Below, one piece after another: positions 35,650 to 45,062 of a stretch of 64,000 nt of DNA. The DNA comes from Thalassospira marina (GTDB taxonomy: Bacteria; Pseudomonadota; Alphaproteobacteria; Rhodospirillales; Thalassospiraceae). The DNA lies in NCBI RefSeq assembly GCF_002844375.1, contig NZ_CP024200.1:540001-604000 (forward strand), given 5' to 3'. How positions within the stretch are numbered: position 1 is the first letter of the stretch; every line of letters begins with the position of its first letter. A program made the translations under genes and the position numbers. Below the pieces are notes generated by a model. That model was not told the DNA's origin and did not search any database. It was given only the letters and a program-made list of their open reading frames with translations.

Positions 35650-36036
35650 ATGCTTAATGATGATGAATGGCCACCGCTTCGCCCGCTTGGGGTCGGCATT
35701 CGCGGGCGGTGTCCGCGTTGTGGCCAGGGGCACCTGTTTGATGGTTTCCTTAAAATCGCGGATGAATGCGATTATTGCGATCTGGATTTTTCCTTTGCCG
35801 ACCCGGCCGATGGCCCTGCCTTTTTCGTGATCTGCTTTGCCTGCGTGCCATCACTGATCATGGGGCTTTGGATCGAGCTTGCCTATCAGGCACCCTATTG
35901 GGTGCATCTGGTCACGACCCTGCCATTCCTGCTGCTGACCTGTATTCCACCGCTTCGCCCGCTTAAGGGATGGCTGATCGCCAGCCAGTATTACTACAAG
36001 GCCACTGAAGGCAAACGCGTAATGGATGAAAGCTGA
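35650..36036 (+). CDS. DUF983 zinc-ribbon membrane protein
   Basis: A 128-residue protein. The N-terminal part has two CxxC pairs, CPRC (about residue 21) and CDYC (about 40), likely a zinc ribbon; two hydrophobic stretches follow (VICFACVPSLIMGLWIEL and the one around LVTTLPFLLLTCI), then a conserved basic tail. This is the DUF983 pattern, common in alphaproteobacteria and without an assigned function. GGAG lies eight bases before the ATG. It stands alone, divergent from the MocR gene. Confidence 0.85.
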   Translation: MLNDDEWPPLRPLGVGIRGRCPRCGQGHLFDGFLKIADECDYCDLDFSFADPADGPAFFVICFACVPSLIMGLWIELAYQAPYWVHLVTTLPFLLLTCIPPLRPLKGWLIASQYYYKATEGKRVMDES

Positions 36037-36146
36037 CGCCGGGTGTGCGGCGTTGATCATCAGATGTCCGCGCCGAATGCCCGCCAGTTTTCGTCGCTAT
36101 TCCTGAACTGGTGCTGGCAGACGCAGGATAGGTTACAGGCAGGACG

Positions 36147-36347
36147 TTAACGACGGTTGGGGCGCTGTTGCGCTGGCTGTTCCGCTGGAAAGGCCGGTTC
36201 GCTTGTGGATGATAGCGGGACATGCTGTGCGTGACCGCTGCTCATTGAAAGCTGGTCATCCTGGTAAACGTCACAGCGCTTTATCGGCAGCAAGAACTGA
36301 TATATTACTTTGGGCGTGAGCGGGAACAGGCATCCCTGAAAGGCCAT
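36147..36347 (-). CDS. Small hypothetical protein (doubtful)
   Basis: A 66-codon open frame on the minus strand with ATG at 36347 and a loose GGGA site. It starts MAFQGCLFPLTPKVIYQ, with a polar C-terminus rich in P, Q and R. I do not recognise it. It lies in the otherwise empty 360-base gap between the DUF983 and dehydratase genes and could equally be chance; nothing else is seen in that gap. Confidence 0.2.
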   Translation of the reverse strand: MAFQGCLFPLTPKVIYQFLLPIKRCDVYQDDQLSMSSGHAQHVPLSSTSEPAFPAEQPAQQRPNRR

Positions 36348-36396
36348 GTATGCTTTCCCGTTACGCGCCCCGTAATCAGTTGAGTATCGTCCCGCC

Positions 36397-38559
36397 ATGC
36401 CCCAGCCCATTGCCGCCAATGAACCCGTCATTATCGATGAAAAGGCCAATCCTTACCGTGATTGTATTCAGGGACTGGCCAATCAGCCGATAACGGTGGT
36501 GCGGCTTTTGCGCGATGCGGTGAATGAAAACCCGGTCCTTGCCAAAAAGCTTGCATTCACCCTTCCCGAAATTCGCGATGTTGTTGGTCGGTTGGTGGAA
36601 AACCGGCCGCGTGTTGCGATCATTGCCGGTGCACCGGATCATCCGGCCCATTTGCTGGACCGGCCACACGCCTTGATGGCTGCCCTTCGCATTTGGGAAC
36701 AGGGCGGCGTGCCGTTTTTGTTTCATGTGCCGGTTATTTGCGATGGCACAGCACAAAACAATATTGGTCAAAGCTATTCGCTGGCATCGCGCAATACCAC
36801 GGCAACGGCGGTTAATATCACCTTTGAAGGGCACAGTTACCATGCGGCCTATGTCATTGCCGGGTGTGATAAATCCCCCTCGGCTGTTGTGGCGGGGCTT
36901 GCCGCGGCGGACCGCGCACGTGCCCATCGGGGTGATCAGGCGCCGGTCTGGGCCGTATTTGCGCCGGCCCATGTTTTAAAGGGCGGTGAAATTCCCGAAG
37001 GAACGCGCCGCCTGCTCGAAAAGGTCGCCCGTGATGCGGATGGCGCGGGGCATGATGACCTTGGCGGCGATATTCGCGAAAATATGCGCTATATTCTGCA
37101 ATGCACCTCGGACGAGGCCTTTGCCGGCCTGCTCGAACGCGCCCGGTTGCTGGGTCTGATTGACGGGGCAATGGAACGCCGTATTCTTGATGAACTGGCC
37201 GCCGCAACCTGTGATTCCAAAGGTGGCATTTGCGCCTTCAACGGCACGGGCAATTCATCACGCACCATGCTGGCGGCCTTTGGCCTGACACCGCCAGCTC
37301 TTGAACTGTTAACCGATGTTCCGCCCTATGACGCGGTTGCCAGTGGCGTCGATACCCTGTTTTCCGTTTTTAACCGCCCTGAATATGCGATTGGCAATTT
37401 GCTGAAGGCGAATTTTGCCAATTTTGTCCGGGTGCATAATGCCACGGGGTCCAGCAGCAACATGCTGCTGCATTTGCCCTTCATGATGCGCCATGCCGGT
37501 TTTGACATCACGATTGATGATTATCAGGCCGTGCGCATTGAAACGCCAGTACCCGAAATTTTTGCCCATAGCCTGACGGAAAACCGCGATACCTATGTGC
37601 TTGCGCAGCAAATGGCCGAGGGGCAAAACCGCGGCATGGAAAGCATCTATCGCGTATTGGCTGATCTTGGCGTTGCCATGGATCTTGACGCGCCGACCAT
37701 CCTTGGCAAAAGCTGGGCAGAACGTATTGCCGATCTTGATTACCCGGTTGATCTGTCGCTGGGGGATAAATCGGTGATCCGGGCCACACCCGTGCGCCAG
37801 CGATCCGGTGTGGATGTGATTACCGGCAGTTTCTTTGAAAATTGCGCGGTTAAAACATCGGGCATGAGCGACCATTTGCTGTCGCATTTCAATGATCATG
37901 TTTTTATCGTGCGCTATTACGAAAACGAACATGTATGTAACGCCGATTTTGCTGCGCCCGACCTGGTTGACCGCTTGATGAATACTGAAGGCGTCACGCC
38001 TGAACTGATCCGCGCCATTGTTACGCGCAATGGCGGTGATGTGACGCCGGATATGGCGGTGCGCGATATGCTGGCCCAGGGGCATTTGTCTTTTGCCTTC
38101 GTAATTGGCGGGCAGGGGCCGCAGGCCTATGGTATGCCGGAAATGTTCTCGCCGTCGCAAAACCTGCGCCATCACCGCATTCTTGAGGCATCAAGCATGC
38201 TGATCACGGATGGCCGTTATTCCGGCGTTACCAAGGGGGCCTGTATCGGCCATATGGTGCCCGAAGCCTTTGCCGGTGGTGGAATTGGCCATTTGCGCAA
38301 TGGCGATATTCTGCGCCTTGACCTGACCCTCCTGACGCTGGACTGGTTGGAATGTGATGCCTTCCTGCACGGGCAGGAAATAACCGGTAACCCAACCCAT
38401 ATGCCTGATCGCAAAGACCTGTTCGAACAGCGCCACCAGCGCATGCTGACACGCCAGCTTGATATCGCCGCCTGTAACGTGATGGAACATGTCTCCGATG
38501 CCGGACGGGGTATTGTCCCCGAAACCGTTGACCGCCGAGCCGTTCATTCCTGGCGATAA
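36397..38559 (+). CDS. Long IlvD/Edd-family dehydratase
   Basis: A 720-residue homologue of dihydroxy-acid and phosphogluconate dehydratases, which remove water from hydroxy acids using an Fe-S cluster. The family core is visible: PVICDGTAQNNIGQSYSLAS near residue 110, AGCDKSPSAVVAGLAAAD near 155, ICAFNGTGNSSRTMLAAFG near 275 and NATGSSSNMLLHLPFM near 345, and TDGRYSGVTKGACIGHM near 605. It is about 100-150 residues longer than the usual 560-620, and the cluster-region sequences are divergent, so the substrate may be unusual. The ATG has no clear ribosome site. Neighbours on both sides do not form an operon with it. Confidence 0.75.
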   Translation: MPQPIAANEPVIIDEKANPYRDCIQGLANQPITVVRLLRDAVNENPVLAKKLAFTLPEIRDVVGRLVENRPRVAIIAGAPDHPAHLLDRPHALMAALRIWEQGGVPFLFHVPVICDGTAQNNIGQSYSLASRNTTATAVNITFEGHSYHAAYVIAGCDKSPSAVVAGLAAADRARAHRGDQAPVWAVFAPAHVLKGGEIPEGTRRLLEKVARDADGAGHDDLGGDIRENMRYILQCTSDEAFAGLLERARLLGLIDGAMERRILDELAAATCDSKGGICAFNGTGNSSRTMLAAFGLTPPALELLTDVPPYDAVASGVDTLFSVFNRPEYAIGNLLKANFANFVRVHNATGSSSNMLLHLPFMMRHAGFDITIDDYQAVRIETPVPEIFAHSLTENRDTYVLAQQMAEGQNRGMESIYRVLADLGVAMDLDAPTILGKSWAERIADLDYPVDLSLGDKSVIRATPVRQRSGVDVITGSFFENCAVKTSGMSDHLLSHFNDHVFIVRYYENEHVCNADFAAPDLVDRLMNTEGVTPELIRAIVTRNGGDVTPDMAVRDMLAQGHLSFAFVIGGQGPQAYGMPEMFSPSQNLRHHRILEASSMLITDGRYSGVTKGACIGHMVPEAFAGGGIGHLRNGDILRLDLTLLTLDWLECDAFLHGQEITGNPTHMPDRKDLFEQRHQRMLTRQLDIAACNVMEHVSDAGRGIVPETVDRRAVHSWR

Positions 38560-38576
38560 ACGGGTACATATGCCAA

Positions 38577-38599
38577 CAGCCCGCAAAAATGGCGGGCTG
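38577..38599. other. Stem-loop between convergent genes
   Basis: CAGCCCGC (38577-38584) pairs with GCGGGCTG (38592-38599) around AAAAATG, between the dehydratase gene and the convergent oxidoreductase gene. There is no T-run after the stem, so terminator function is only possible. Confidence 0.45.
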
Positions 38600-38641
38600 C
38601 GAGGAAGTAAGATGGGTTGGGGTCACATGGCATCGCCGGGA

Positions 38642-39670
38642 TCAGGACGCAACCTTGATAACAACCTTGCCAAATGGCCCGCTGTTAAGGTGCTGGAAGG
38701 CGGCGGGAACTTCGTCAAAATCATAAACGCGGTCGATAACCGGCTTTATTTTGTGACGGTCAATCGCACGTATCATGTCTTCCATGGCCCGGCGGGGCCC
38801 AACGGAAATTCCTTCAATCGTTACGCGCTTGCCCAAAACTGGAAGAATTGACATCGACATGTCATATGATTCCATAAAGCCGATCAATGCAATCCGGCCT
38901 CCCTGGCGCACGGCATCCAGCGACTTGCGAATATTTTCGCCGCCAACCACTTCGACGATATTGTCTGCACCGCGACCATCGGTAAGTTCCATAACGGCTG
39001 CGGGCCAGTCTGGCGTAATGGACCGATCGATGATGTTATCTGCCTTAACGCCCAATTTGCGAAGCTGTTCGGCTTTTTGGTCGCTGCTGGTGGTTACAAT
39101 AACATTTGCACCCGCCGCCAACCCGAATTGTGCTGCAAAAAGCGACACACCACCGGTACCCTGAATCAGTACGGTTTGATCACTGCGCGATGGTGCAAGT
39201 TCGCAAACTGCCATCCATGCAGTAAGGGCGGCGATAGGTAATGTCGATGCCTCTATCGCAGTTAAAGACTTTGGGGCATGAACACACCAGTCCGCAGGCA
39301 AAACAACATATTGCGCCAAAATCCCCGGTATGGTGCCGCCAAGTGGCGGGGCGACGCTCCAATCCAGAGCCTCGCCATCGATCCAGTTCGTAATGCACAT
39401 CGAAACGGCCTGATCCCCAACAGCAAAGCGTGTAACACCTTCACCTGTTTCAATGACCGTGCCGAACATGTCCGATGCCGGCGTAAAGGGAAATTCAGGT
39501 TCGAGATACATACGGCTTTCAAGGACTTCTGTATCACGGTAATTCAGCGATACCGCTTCCACCCGGATAAGGATTTCCCCATATCCTGGTACGGGGCGGG
39601 AACGGGTTACTTTCTTAAGGTTGGAAACACCAAAGCCGGGCGTTTCCCAACGTTCCATCAAATCTGACAT
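38642..39670 (-). CDS. Zinc-free medium-chain oxidoreductase (quinone reductase-like)
   Basis: A 342-residue MDR-superfamily protein. The cofactor site TVLIQGTGGVSLFAAQFGLA near residue 165 and ADNIVEVVGGENIRKSLDAV near 235 fit NAD(P)-dependent enzymes. The catalytic-zinc cysteine/histidine pair and the four structural cysteines are absent, so it resembles quinone or enone reductases more than true alcohol dehydrogenases. ATG 39670 has an AGGA site; a TTG two codons earlier is the alternative. It is divergent from a LysR gene that may control it. Confidence 0.82.
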   Translation of the reverse strand: MSDLMERWETPGFGVSNLKKVTRSRPVPGYGEILIRVEAVSLNYRDTEVLESRMYLEPEFPFTPASDMFGTVIETGEGVTRFAVGDQAVSMCITNWIDGEALDWSVAPPLGGTIPGILAQYVVLPADWCVHAPKSLTAIEASTLPIAALTAWMAVCELAPSRSDQTVLIQGTGGVSLFAAQFGLAAGANVIVTTSSDQKAEQLRKLGVKADNIIDRSITPDWPAAVMELTDGRGADNIVEVVGGENIRKSLDAVRQGGRIALIGFMESYDMSMSILPVLGKRVTIEGISVGPRRAMEDMIRAIDRHKIKPVIDRVYDFDEVPAAFQHLNSGPFGKVVIKVAS

Positions 39671-39730
39671 GGCCAATTCCTTTTTGCGTTTGCAAACTTA
39701 TTTGCACTGCGTTTCAGTGCCTGTGGCCAG

Positions 39731-39750
39731 TCTATTGACAATCTAATAGA
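39731..39750. promoter_or_regulatory. Inverted repeat in the oxidoreductase/LysR promoter region
   Basis: TCTATT (39731-39736) and AATAGA (39745-39750), perfect six-base arms with an eight-base spacer. TCTATTGA at 39731 is also repeated inverted as TCAATAGA at 39794-39801, over the LysR start. These are candidate sites for the LysR protein. Confidence 0.4.
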
Positions 39751-39800
39751 AAATGTTTCTCATTAAATTCTTCATATTTGCGAATAAAGGTCGTCAATAG

Positions 39801-40742
39801 ATGGGGATTCAGCCACATTCACACCTGACCGGGATTACGGCCTTCGTTAGTGCGGTTGATCAGGGCAGCTTTACAGCCGCAGCGGCACATATGGGACTGT
39901 CCAAGTCGGCCGTTGCCAAAAGTGTTGCCCGTCTGGAAGAACGACTGGGCGTGCAGCTTTTAAACCGTACCACACGGCACCTTGGTTTAACCGATGAAGG
40001 CCGTGCCTTTTACGCCACCTGTATCCGGATACTTGCCGATCTGGAAGCTGCGGAAACAACCCTTTCAGCCCGGCGAATGGTGGCATCCGGTACATTGCGG
40101 GTCAGCCTGCCGTCATCTTTTGGTCCGCGCTGGATTTTACCGCTGATGGTGGACCTGCTAAAAAACTTGCCGCAGCTTACGCTGGATGCACGGTTTACCG
40201 ACCAATATGTCGATCTGGTCGACGAGGAAATCGACCTTGCTATCAGGATTGGCGACATGGCGGATGATGCCGGTTTGATGATGCGAAAAATTGGCGTTCA
40301 GACATCTGTGATATGTGCAGCGCCGACATATCTGGCTCTTCATGGCGCTGTGACTGATGCCATTGATTTGCCCAGTCACGCATTGATCGGCGAATTGCGT
40401 GAGGGGCGGGTATTACCCTGGCGATTACGGGACAATACCGGGGCCGTGATAAAGGCACCGCTAAAACCACGGCACCTGATCAGTCATGGCGAAGGTATGT
40501 TAAGTGCAGTTCTCGCCGGGGCCGGGTTGGCGTGTTTGCCATATTGGCTGGTAAGCGAACATATCAAAGCAGGGCGGTTACAACAAACCGGCACCAACCT
40601 TCACGCCGAAGACAGACCCATCAACCTGATCTGGTTGAAAACCGCTGAAATGCTACCGAAAATTCGCGTAACGATAGACGAACTTGTACGATGCTTTCAG
40701 CCTGTCCCACCGTGGGAGAAGTTTGATGGAACAGGCCGGTAA
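39801..40742 (+). CDS. LysR-family regulator (CrgA-like)
   Basis: A 313-residue LysR-type protein. The helix-turn-helix reads FTAAAAHMGLSKSAVAKSVARLE (residues about 24-46), and NRTTRHLGLTDEGRAFY follows, the pattern of the CrgA/DmlR subgroup that often controls a divergent oxidoreductase gene. AAAGG lies ten bases before the ATG. It is divergent from the zinc-free oxidoreductase gene and its likely regulator. The inducer is unknown. Confidence 0.88.
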   Translation: MGIQPHSHLTGITAFVSAVDQGSFTAAAAHMGLSKSAVAKSVARLEERLGVQLLNRTTRHLGLTDEGRAFYATCIRILADLEAAETTLSARRMVASGTLRVSLPSSFGPRWILPLMVDLLKNLPQLTLDARFTDQYVDLVDEEIDLAIRIGDMADDAGLMMRKIGVQTSVICAAPTYLALHGAVTDAIDLPSHALIGELREGRVLPWRLRDNTGAVIKAPLKPRHLISHGEGMLSAVLAGAGLACLPYWLVSEHIKAGRLQQTGTNLHAEDRPINLIWLKTAEMLPKIRVTIDELVRCFQPVPPWEKFDGTGR

Positions 40743-40798
40743 TAGGTCAGCGCATTGGATGACTAAGACGTAACTAGGACAATATCTACGGCAAACGC

Positions 40799-41563
40799 CT
40801 AAAATCCGTGCAGGGCGCCGCCATCAACAACCAGGATTTCGCCAGTGACATATTTGGCGGCGGGGGAGGCAAGATAGGTCATTGCCCAGCCGATATCTTC
40901 GGGGTCGCCGAAACAATCCATCGGGATGCGGGCGCGGATTTTGGCGAAGCGGGCCGGGTCGGTCTGCGTGGCTTTTTCAAAAAGGTCGGTTCTGATCCAG
41001 CCAGGTGCAACGCCATTTATGCGTACGCCATCGGGTGCCAGTTCGGTCGCCAGCGCACGCACCAGCCCGACATAGGCCGCCTTTGCCGCCGAATAGCCAA
41101 TGACATGGGGAATACCCAAAAACGATGCCATCGATGCGGTAAAAAGTATGGAGCCACGCCCGTTTGCCTGACGGATTTGTGGCAAAAATGCCTGGCTAAG
41201 CGCAAAGGCACCAGTGACATGGGTGTTCATGACATTGGTGAAATCATCCACCCCCATGTCATCAATCGGCTTTTTCACGGTGTTGCCAGCATTATTGACC
41301 AGCAGTGATATCGCCCCAAACCGGTCTTCAACCTTTTGGGCGAAATCACGGCTGTTGGCAGTGTCGGTTACATCAAAGCAGATGGTTTCAACCATGCCGC
41401 CCAGTGCATTCTGCACGCTTGCCAGTTTGGCTTCACTGGTACCGGTTAAAATGACCTCGGCCCCGGACTGTAAAAAACAGCTGGCAATGGCCTTGCCCAA
41501 GCCACCACTGCCCCCGGTAATCAGGGCGCGATGGCCGGAAAGTGAAAACGCTTTCACTGTCAT
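40799..41563 (-). CDS. Short-chain dehydrogenase/reductase of the acid-sugar operon
   Basis: A 254-residue SDR. Cofactor motif GGSGGLGKA near residue 17, NNAG near 91, catalytic serine in FTASMASF and tyrosine/lysine in YSAAKA near 158. These enzymes oxidise or reduce alcohols with NAD(P). Its start overlaps the stop of the zinc dehydrogenase gene by four bases, so it is the last gene of an operon with that enzyme, an enolase-superfamily enzyme and a TRAP transporter. A gluconate-5-dehydrogenase-like role is plausible. Confidence 0.88.
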   Translation of the reverse strand: MTVKAFSLSGHRALITGGSGGLGKAIASCFLQSGAEVILTGTSEAKLASVQNALGGMVETICFDVTDTANSRDFAQKVEDRFGAISLLVNNAGNTVKKPIDDMGVDDFTNVMNTHVTGAFALSQAFLPQIRQANGRGSILFTASMASFLGIPHVIGYSAAKAAYVGLVRALATELAPDGVRINGVAPGWIRTDLFEKATQTDPARFAKIRARIPMDCFGDPEDIGWAMTYLASPAAKYVTGEILVVDGGALHGF

Positions 41564-42621
41564 GCTGTTGCTCCATCATTGTTTTCCGGGTCTAACAAAC
41601 TGACCAGAATTTTGGTAATGGCGCCGGGGTTGGCCGCCCAGTCCCGCATGGCCTGATCGGCCTGATCAATGGAGACAATGCGTGAAATAATGATATCTGC
41701 ACAGGCAGGGTTGTCTTCGAGGAAGCGGGTAACCGTTTCAAAATCGTCGCGCGTGGCACCGCGAGAGCCGAGAATTTCGATTTCCTTGGAAACAAACAGG
41801 CGGGTTTCAAACTCGACCGGGACTTTGGTGTAGCCAACATACACAACCCGTGCGCATTGCGATGCGGCGTCTACTGCCTGGCGAAAAGTATGCGGGCTGC
41901 CTGCGGCTTCCAGCAGAACGGATGGGCCATCACCGCCGGTCAGGGCGGAAAGGCGCGTGGTTACATCCTCGTTTGTGCCATTAATGGTTTCACGCGCACC
42001 AAGCTGACGGGCGATTTCCAGTTTGTGGGCGGAAATATCCACGGCAATAACATGGGCACCCTTGCGTTGTGCCGCCAGAACAATGCCAAGACCGATCATA
42101 CCCACACCCAGAACGGCAACATTTTCACCCGGCTGGATCCGGGCCCGTTCAACGGCGTGAAAGCCAATGGCAAGTGGCTCGATCAGTGCGGTATCGCGTT
42201 GTGAAAGATTATGCACCGGAATGACATGCGCCTGTGGCACACAGCAAAATTCAGCCATTGCACCTTCGCGCTGTACGCCCATGGTCTGATTATTCAGGCA
42301 GGCATTGGGGCGGTTTTGCCGGCAGGCAAAACAGGTGCCGCAGTTGAAATAGGGCAGGATGGTTACGCGTTGCCCAATGGCAAAATTGCCCGAAACACCC
42401 GTGCCCAGTGCATCAATAACACCCGAAAGCTCGTGGCCAGGAACGCGGGGGAAACCCACCATCGGGTTGCGGCCCTGATAGCTACTAAGGTCCGATCCGC
42501 AATAGCCGACATAATGCAGCTTTACCCGGATTTCCCCGGCCGCCGGAACTGGTTTGTCCCGGCGGGTTAGGGTGATGTCATCAGGCGCGGTAATGCAGAT
42601 TGCCTTCATTTGTTCAGTCAT
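41560..42621 (-). CDS. Zinc-dependent alcohol/polyol dehydrogenase
   Basis: A 353-residue zinc MDR enzyme. Catalytic-zinc residues are in GYCGSD (about 40-45) and PGHE (about 62-65); the structural zinc is bound by the CGTCFACRQNRPNAC cysteines. NAD is bound at VLGVGMIGLG near 170. The pattern is that of sorbitol, L-idonate and L-galactonate dehydrogenases. It starts 14 bases after the enolase-superfamily gene and probably oxidises a sugar acid or polyol intermediate of the same route. Substrate not assignable. Confidence 0.88.
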   Translation of the reverse strand: MTEQMKAICITAPDDITLTRRDKPVPAAGEIRVKLHYVGYCGSDLSSYQGRNPMVGFPRVPGHELSGVIDALGTGVSGNFAIGQRVTILPYFNCGTCFACRQNRPNACLNNQTMGVQREGAMAEFCCVPQAHVIPVHNLSQRDTALIEPLAIGFHAVERARIQPGENVAVLGVGMIGLGIVLAAQRKGAHVIAVDISAHKLEIARQLGARETINGTNEDVTTRLSALTGGDGPSVLLEAAGSPHTFRQAVDAASQCARVVYVGYTKVPVEFETRLFVSKEIEILGSRGATRDDFETVTRFLEDNPACADIIISRIVSIDQADQAMRDWAANPGAITKILVSLLDPENNDGATA

Positions 42622-42635
42622 GATCCATCCCCGCC

Positions 42636-43745
42636 TTAGGCAACACCAAACCGGTCCAGCGCATCATCGCGGAGCGTGGTGCCAGCACCGGGCTGTTGGG
42701 GAACAAGGAAATATCCGTCTTCAACGGTTGCCGGGTCGGTAAAGCATTCGCGCAGCCAGGGGATATATTCCAGCATGTTGTTGGAAGGGTGGCCAATTGC
42801 CGTATGGATGTGGGTTTGCATCATATCGCCAACATGCGACACCACCGGCAGGCCGTAATTAAGGGCCATATCGGCAACCTGGATCCAGGGTGTGATGCCG
42901 CCAAGGCGGGCCACATCGGGCTGGGCGTAGTGAAGCGCACCGGCATCAAAGAAGGTTGCAAAATTGTGCGGCAGATAAAGCTGCTCGCCCAAGGCGATCG
43001 GGGTGGAAATGCTTTCGGCCAAACGTTTGTGGCTGATCACATCGTCATACCAAAGCGGTTCTTCAAACCACATCACATCGGCATCGGCCAGATATTTGCC
43101 AAAACGCATGGCAGTTGGCAGGTCCATCAGGCCATTGGCATCAACCGCCAGGGTCACATCCGGGCCAATTGCCTTGCGGACTGCTTCAAGGCGTTTGATA
43201 TCGGTGCTAAGGCTGGGGCTGCCAACCTTGATTTTAACGCCGGTATAGCCATCCTTTTCAACAAGACGGCGGCAATCATCTACCAGTGTTTCCAGCGACC
43301 AGTTCAGCCAGCCGCCATCGGTGTTATAGGCGCGAATTTTGCGCGCTTTGCCGCCCATTTCCTGCCAAAGCGGCATATTGGACGCCTTTGATTTGATATC
43401 CCAAAGGGCCACATCAATCGCACCAAGTGCCAGATGCGAAATACCCCCGCGACCAACCCATTGGACGGGCGGGAAACGTTCCATTTCACGCCACAGGGCC
43501 GTAACCTCCAGCGGGTTGCGCCCCATGATCAAATCGGCAAAGCAGGTTTCAATGCACTGGGTAATCAGCCGGTCGCTGGGCAAATGCGCATGCGTGCCCG
43601 AATAACCATAACCGGTGATGCCGGCATCGGTTTCAATAATAACCCCGGGGGCACCCCAATGGGTAAGGTTATGGGTACTGTCCGACACACCATTACGTGT
43701 GACCGGAACATGCATGATGAAGGTTTTGACAGCCGTAATTTTCAA
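42636..43745 (-). CDS. Mandelate racemase-group enolase-superfamily enzyme (acid-sugar dehydratase)
   Basis: A 369-residue enzyme. All catalytic and metal residues of the mandelate racemase group are present with exactly its spacing: K171-x-K173 (GVKIKVG), metal ligands D202 (VDANG), E228 (WFEEP) and E254 (GEQ), and the D277-H304 dyad (QPDVAR, SHVGD). Members with both the KxK and His-Asp bases dehydrate or racemise sugar acids such as galactarate, L-talarate or L-fuconate. The start is a TTG with an AAAGGA site; no ATG fits. TRAP genes directly upstream suggest the acid sugar is imported. The exact substrate is unknown. Confidence 0.88.
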   Translation of the reverse strand: MKITAVKTFIMHVPVTRNGVSDSTHNLTHWGAPGVIIETDAGITGYGYSGTHAHLPSDRLITQCIETCFADLIMGRNPLEVTALWREMERFPPVQWVGRGGISHLALGAIDVALWDIKSKASNMPLWQEMGGKARKIRAYNTDGGWLNWSLETLVDDCRRLVEKDGYTGVKIKVGSPSLSTDIKRLEAVRKAIGPDVTLAVDANGLMDLPTAMRFGKYLADADVMWFEEPLWYDDVISHKRLAESISTPIALGEQLYLPHNFATFFDAGALHYAQPDVARLGGITPWIQVADMALNYGLPVVSHVGDMMQTHIHTAIGHPSNNMLEYIPWLRECFTDPATVEDGYFLVPQQPGAGTTLRDDALDRFGVA

Positions 43746-43784
43746 TTTACCAGTTCCTTTGAAATGGCGGTATTTGGCGGGAAA

Positions 43785-45062
43785 TCAGCGATAAAGCAGG
43801 GTTGGCAGCATCAGGCTGAGCTGGGGAATGAAAGCCAGCAGCATCAGCACGATCAGCAGCGGAACAAGGAAGGGGGCGGTTGCGCGCACGCATTCTTCAA
43901 AGCGCACGCCCGATACCCGCGAGAGCACATAAAGCACCATGCCGACCGGCGGTGTTAACAGCCCTAACATCAAGTTCAGGATGACGATGATCCCCAGATG
44001 AACCGGGTCAATGCCGACTGTATGCGCAATGGGCAACAAAACCGGGACCAGAATGGTGATCGCGGCAATTGTTTCCATGAAACAGCCGACAATCAGGACC
44101 AGAACCATCATCAGAAAAATAACGATATAGCGGTTATCGGTGAACCCAAGAACAAAGCTGCCCAAATGCTGGGCGGCCTGATTTGCCGTTAAAATCCAGG
44201 CAAAAACGGCTGCTGCGCCAACAATCAGCATAATTGCTGCCGTTGTTTCAACCGTATCCATCGTTACACGCAACAAATGGCGCATGGTCAGCGTGCGATA
44301 AATCGCAAGACCCAGTATCAGTGAATAGGCAACCGCGGCAACCGCGGCCTCGGTCGGGGTGAAAAGGCCGGTTGAAATACCGCCAATGATGATGACAGGC
44401 GTCATCATGGGCAGGAAGGCGTCCTTGCTGGCGCGGCCAAGGTTTGTCAGTGAAAAGGCACGGTCTTTGGGGTATTTGCGACGGTGTGAATACCAGGCAA
44501 CCATAACCATCAGGGCAATTGCCATTAAAAGACCAGGCACAACACCGGCCAAAAACAGCTGCCCAATCGATACCTGGGCAATCACGCCATAAAGAACCAG
44601 TGGCAGCGATGGTGGAATAATGGGGCCAATGGTGGATGATGCGGCAGTGATGCCAACGGCAAACCCGGTTTCATAGCCAGCATCACGCATGGCCTTGATT
44701 TCAACATTGCCAAGGCCACCGGCATCAGCCACGGCCGCACCTGACATGCCGGCAAAAATTACGCTGGCACCCACATTGACATGACCAAGCCCGCCGGGCA
44801 GCCAGCCGACCAGTGCGCGGGCAAAATTGAAAATGCGTACGGTAATGCCACCGGTATTCATAAGGTGGCCGACCATAATGAAAAACGGCACGGCAAGCAG
44901 CGGAAAGCTGTTCACCCCATTGATCATATTGTGAAGCATGCTGATGGGCGGCATACCGGCAATGAACAGATAAACCAGCGATGATCCGGCCAGGGCAACC
45001 GCAACAGGGGCCCCACAAACCAGCAAAACCGCCAGCACAACAAACATGATGCCAAGGCTCAT
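43785..45062 (-). CDS. TRAP transporter large permease (DctM-like), acid-sugar operon
   Basis: A 425-residue membrane protein beginning MSLGIMFVVLAVLLVCGAPV, the DctM/SiaM start, with about 12 membrane segments. GMSGAAVADAGGLGNVEIKAM near residue 98 and IIPPSLPLVLYG near 140 are family motifs. ATG 45062 overlaps the stop of the small permease by four bases. It imports solute in exchange with a sodium or proton gradient, together with the DctQ and DctP partners upstream. Confidence 0.93.
   Translation of the reverse strand: MSLGIMFVVLAVLLVCGAPVAVALAGSSLVYLFIAGMPPISMLHNMINGVNSFPLLAVPFFIMVGHLMNTGGITVRIFNFARALVGWLPGGLGHVNVGASVIFAGMSGAAVADAGGLGNVEIKAMRDAGYETGFAVGITAASSTIGPIIPPSLPLVLYGVIAQVSIGQLFLAGVVPGLLMAIALMVMVAWYSHRRKYPKDRAFSLTNLGRASKDAFLPMMTPVIIIGGISTGLFTPTEAAVAAVAYSLILGLAIYRTLTMRHLLRVTMDTVETTAAIMLIVGAAAVFAWILTANQAAQHLGSFVLGFTDNRYIVIFLMMVLVLIVGCFMETIAAITILVPVLLPIAHTVGIDPVHLGIIVILNLMLGLLTPPVGMVLYVLSRVSGVRFEECVRATAPFLVPLLIVLMLLAFIPQLSLMLPTLLYR

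Noticed and set aside
37309..38175. 288-codon minus-strand open frame
   Set aside because: Fully inside the dehydratase gene in opposite orientation; no family motif.
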